A DNA stretch of 64,000 nucleotides from Nephrocerus scutellatus. Its lineage: Eukaryota; Arthropoda; Insecta; Diptera; Pipunculidae. Within the stretch, counting starts at the first letter, position 1. Each line of letters begins with the position of its first letter. Position numbers and translations under genes: made by a program. The notes beneath the pieces are model-generated. The model made no database searches, had not been told where the DNA came from, and saw nothing but the letters and a program-made list of their open reading frames with translations. Shown in pieces: positions 63,836 to 64,000 of this stretch. The DNA lies in NCBI GenBank assembly GCA_947095585.1, contig OX352761.1, forward strand, positions 96,756,333-96,820,332, read 5' to 3'.

Positions 63836-64000
63836 TTTTTTTAAATTCTCTATATTAACTTCGCGTGCCCGTGTTGTGTTGTGTTGTGTTGTGTGTTGGT
63901 TTGTTTGTTTGTTTGTTTGTTTGTTTGTTTGTTTGTTTGTTTGTTTGTTTGTTTGTTTGTTTGTTTGTTTGTTTGTTTGTTTGTTTGTTTGTTTGTTTGT
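63836..64000 (-). repeat. D1 repeat copy o, with (TTTG)n array running off the window
   Basis: TTTTTTAAATTCTCTATATT, AACTTCGCGTGCCCGTG, then (TGTTG)n at 63873-63894 and more than 24 perfect TTTG units to the last base. The rest of the copy is outside. Confidence 0.8.

Overview
The window looks like a piece of a higher-fly (Schizophora) genome, most likely a tephritid-type fruit fly. It is AT-rich, its small introns have clean GT/AG borders, its host genes closely resemble Drosophila genes, and most of the rest is layered insect transposable elements. Species cannot be fixed from sequence alone, and nothing bacterial or plasmid-like is present.

Host genes. (1) At 80-1378 (+) lie the last five exons of a membrane-anchored histidine acid phosphatase; its 5' end is outside the window. 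(2) From 35800 down to 8774 (-) lies a seven-exon gene for a leucine-rich-repeat cell-surface protein, recognised as artichoke (atk). I rebuilt it from splice sites and reading phase: signal peptide, LRR N-cap, a long LRR array, LRR C-cap, one transmembrane helix and a polyglutamine-bearing cytoplasmic tail, about 1399 residues in all. Two of its introns are about 13.2 kb and 9.3 kb and hold most of the transposon load of the first half. (3) At 43348-46629 (-) is an intact, intronless plasma-membrane Ca2+-ATPase of 1093 residues. Its sequence ends inside the calmodulin-binding domain, which suggests a functional retrogene. (4) Two weak candidates are a 70-codon cysteine-rich ORF at 49710-49922 (+) and the possible first exons of a gene at 63424-63744 (+).

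Transposable elements. A nearly complete Jockey-superfamily LINE (13560-18582, -) has a 13-bp target duplication and sits inside an older repeat. At least six further LINE fragments from several families lie at 2.4-6.9, 19.7-20.2, 22.8-25.7, 26.1-28.0, 29.3-30.3, 34-39, 41.1, 55.2 and 58.1 kb. Other remnants include a Tigger/pogo transposase (32.1-33.1 kb), a Tc1-like transposase (38.2-38.6 kb), a Ty3/gypsy integrase and LTR start (53.0-53.6 kb), a PIF/Harbinger-like TIR element (46862-47883), a 289-bp MITE (48990-49278) and a tRNA-derived SINE in three copies (20.2, 31.2 and 41.5 kb).

The commonest repeat, here called D1, occurs about 15 times in both orientations. It ends in a conserved tract (AAATTCTCTATATTAACTTC in reverse) preceded by a tetranucleotide array whose unit differs from copy to copy, like the mini-me/DINE-1 class of non-autonomous rolling-circle elements. 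D2-D4 are further repeat families of the same general style.

From 47.9 kb to the right end the window is mostly D1 copies, LINE scraps and anonymous AT-rich DNA, ending within a D1 (TTTG)n array. The best leads for new biology are the truncated Ca2+-pump retrogene, the unit-switching microsatellites of D1, and the tRNA-SINE family.
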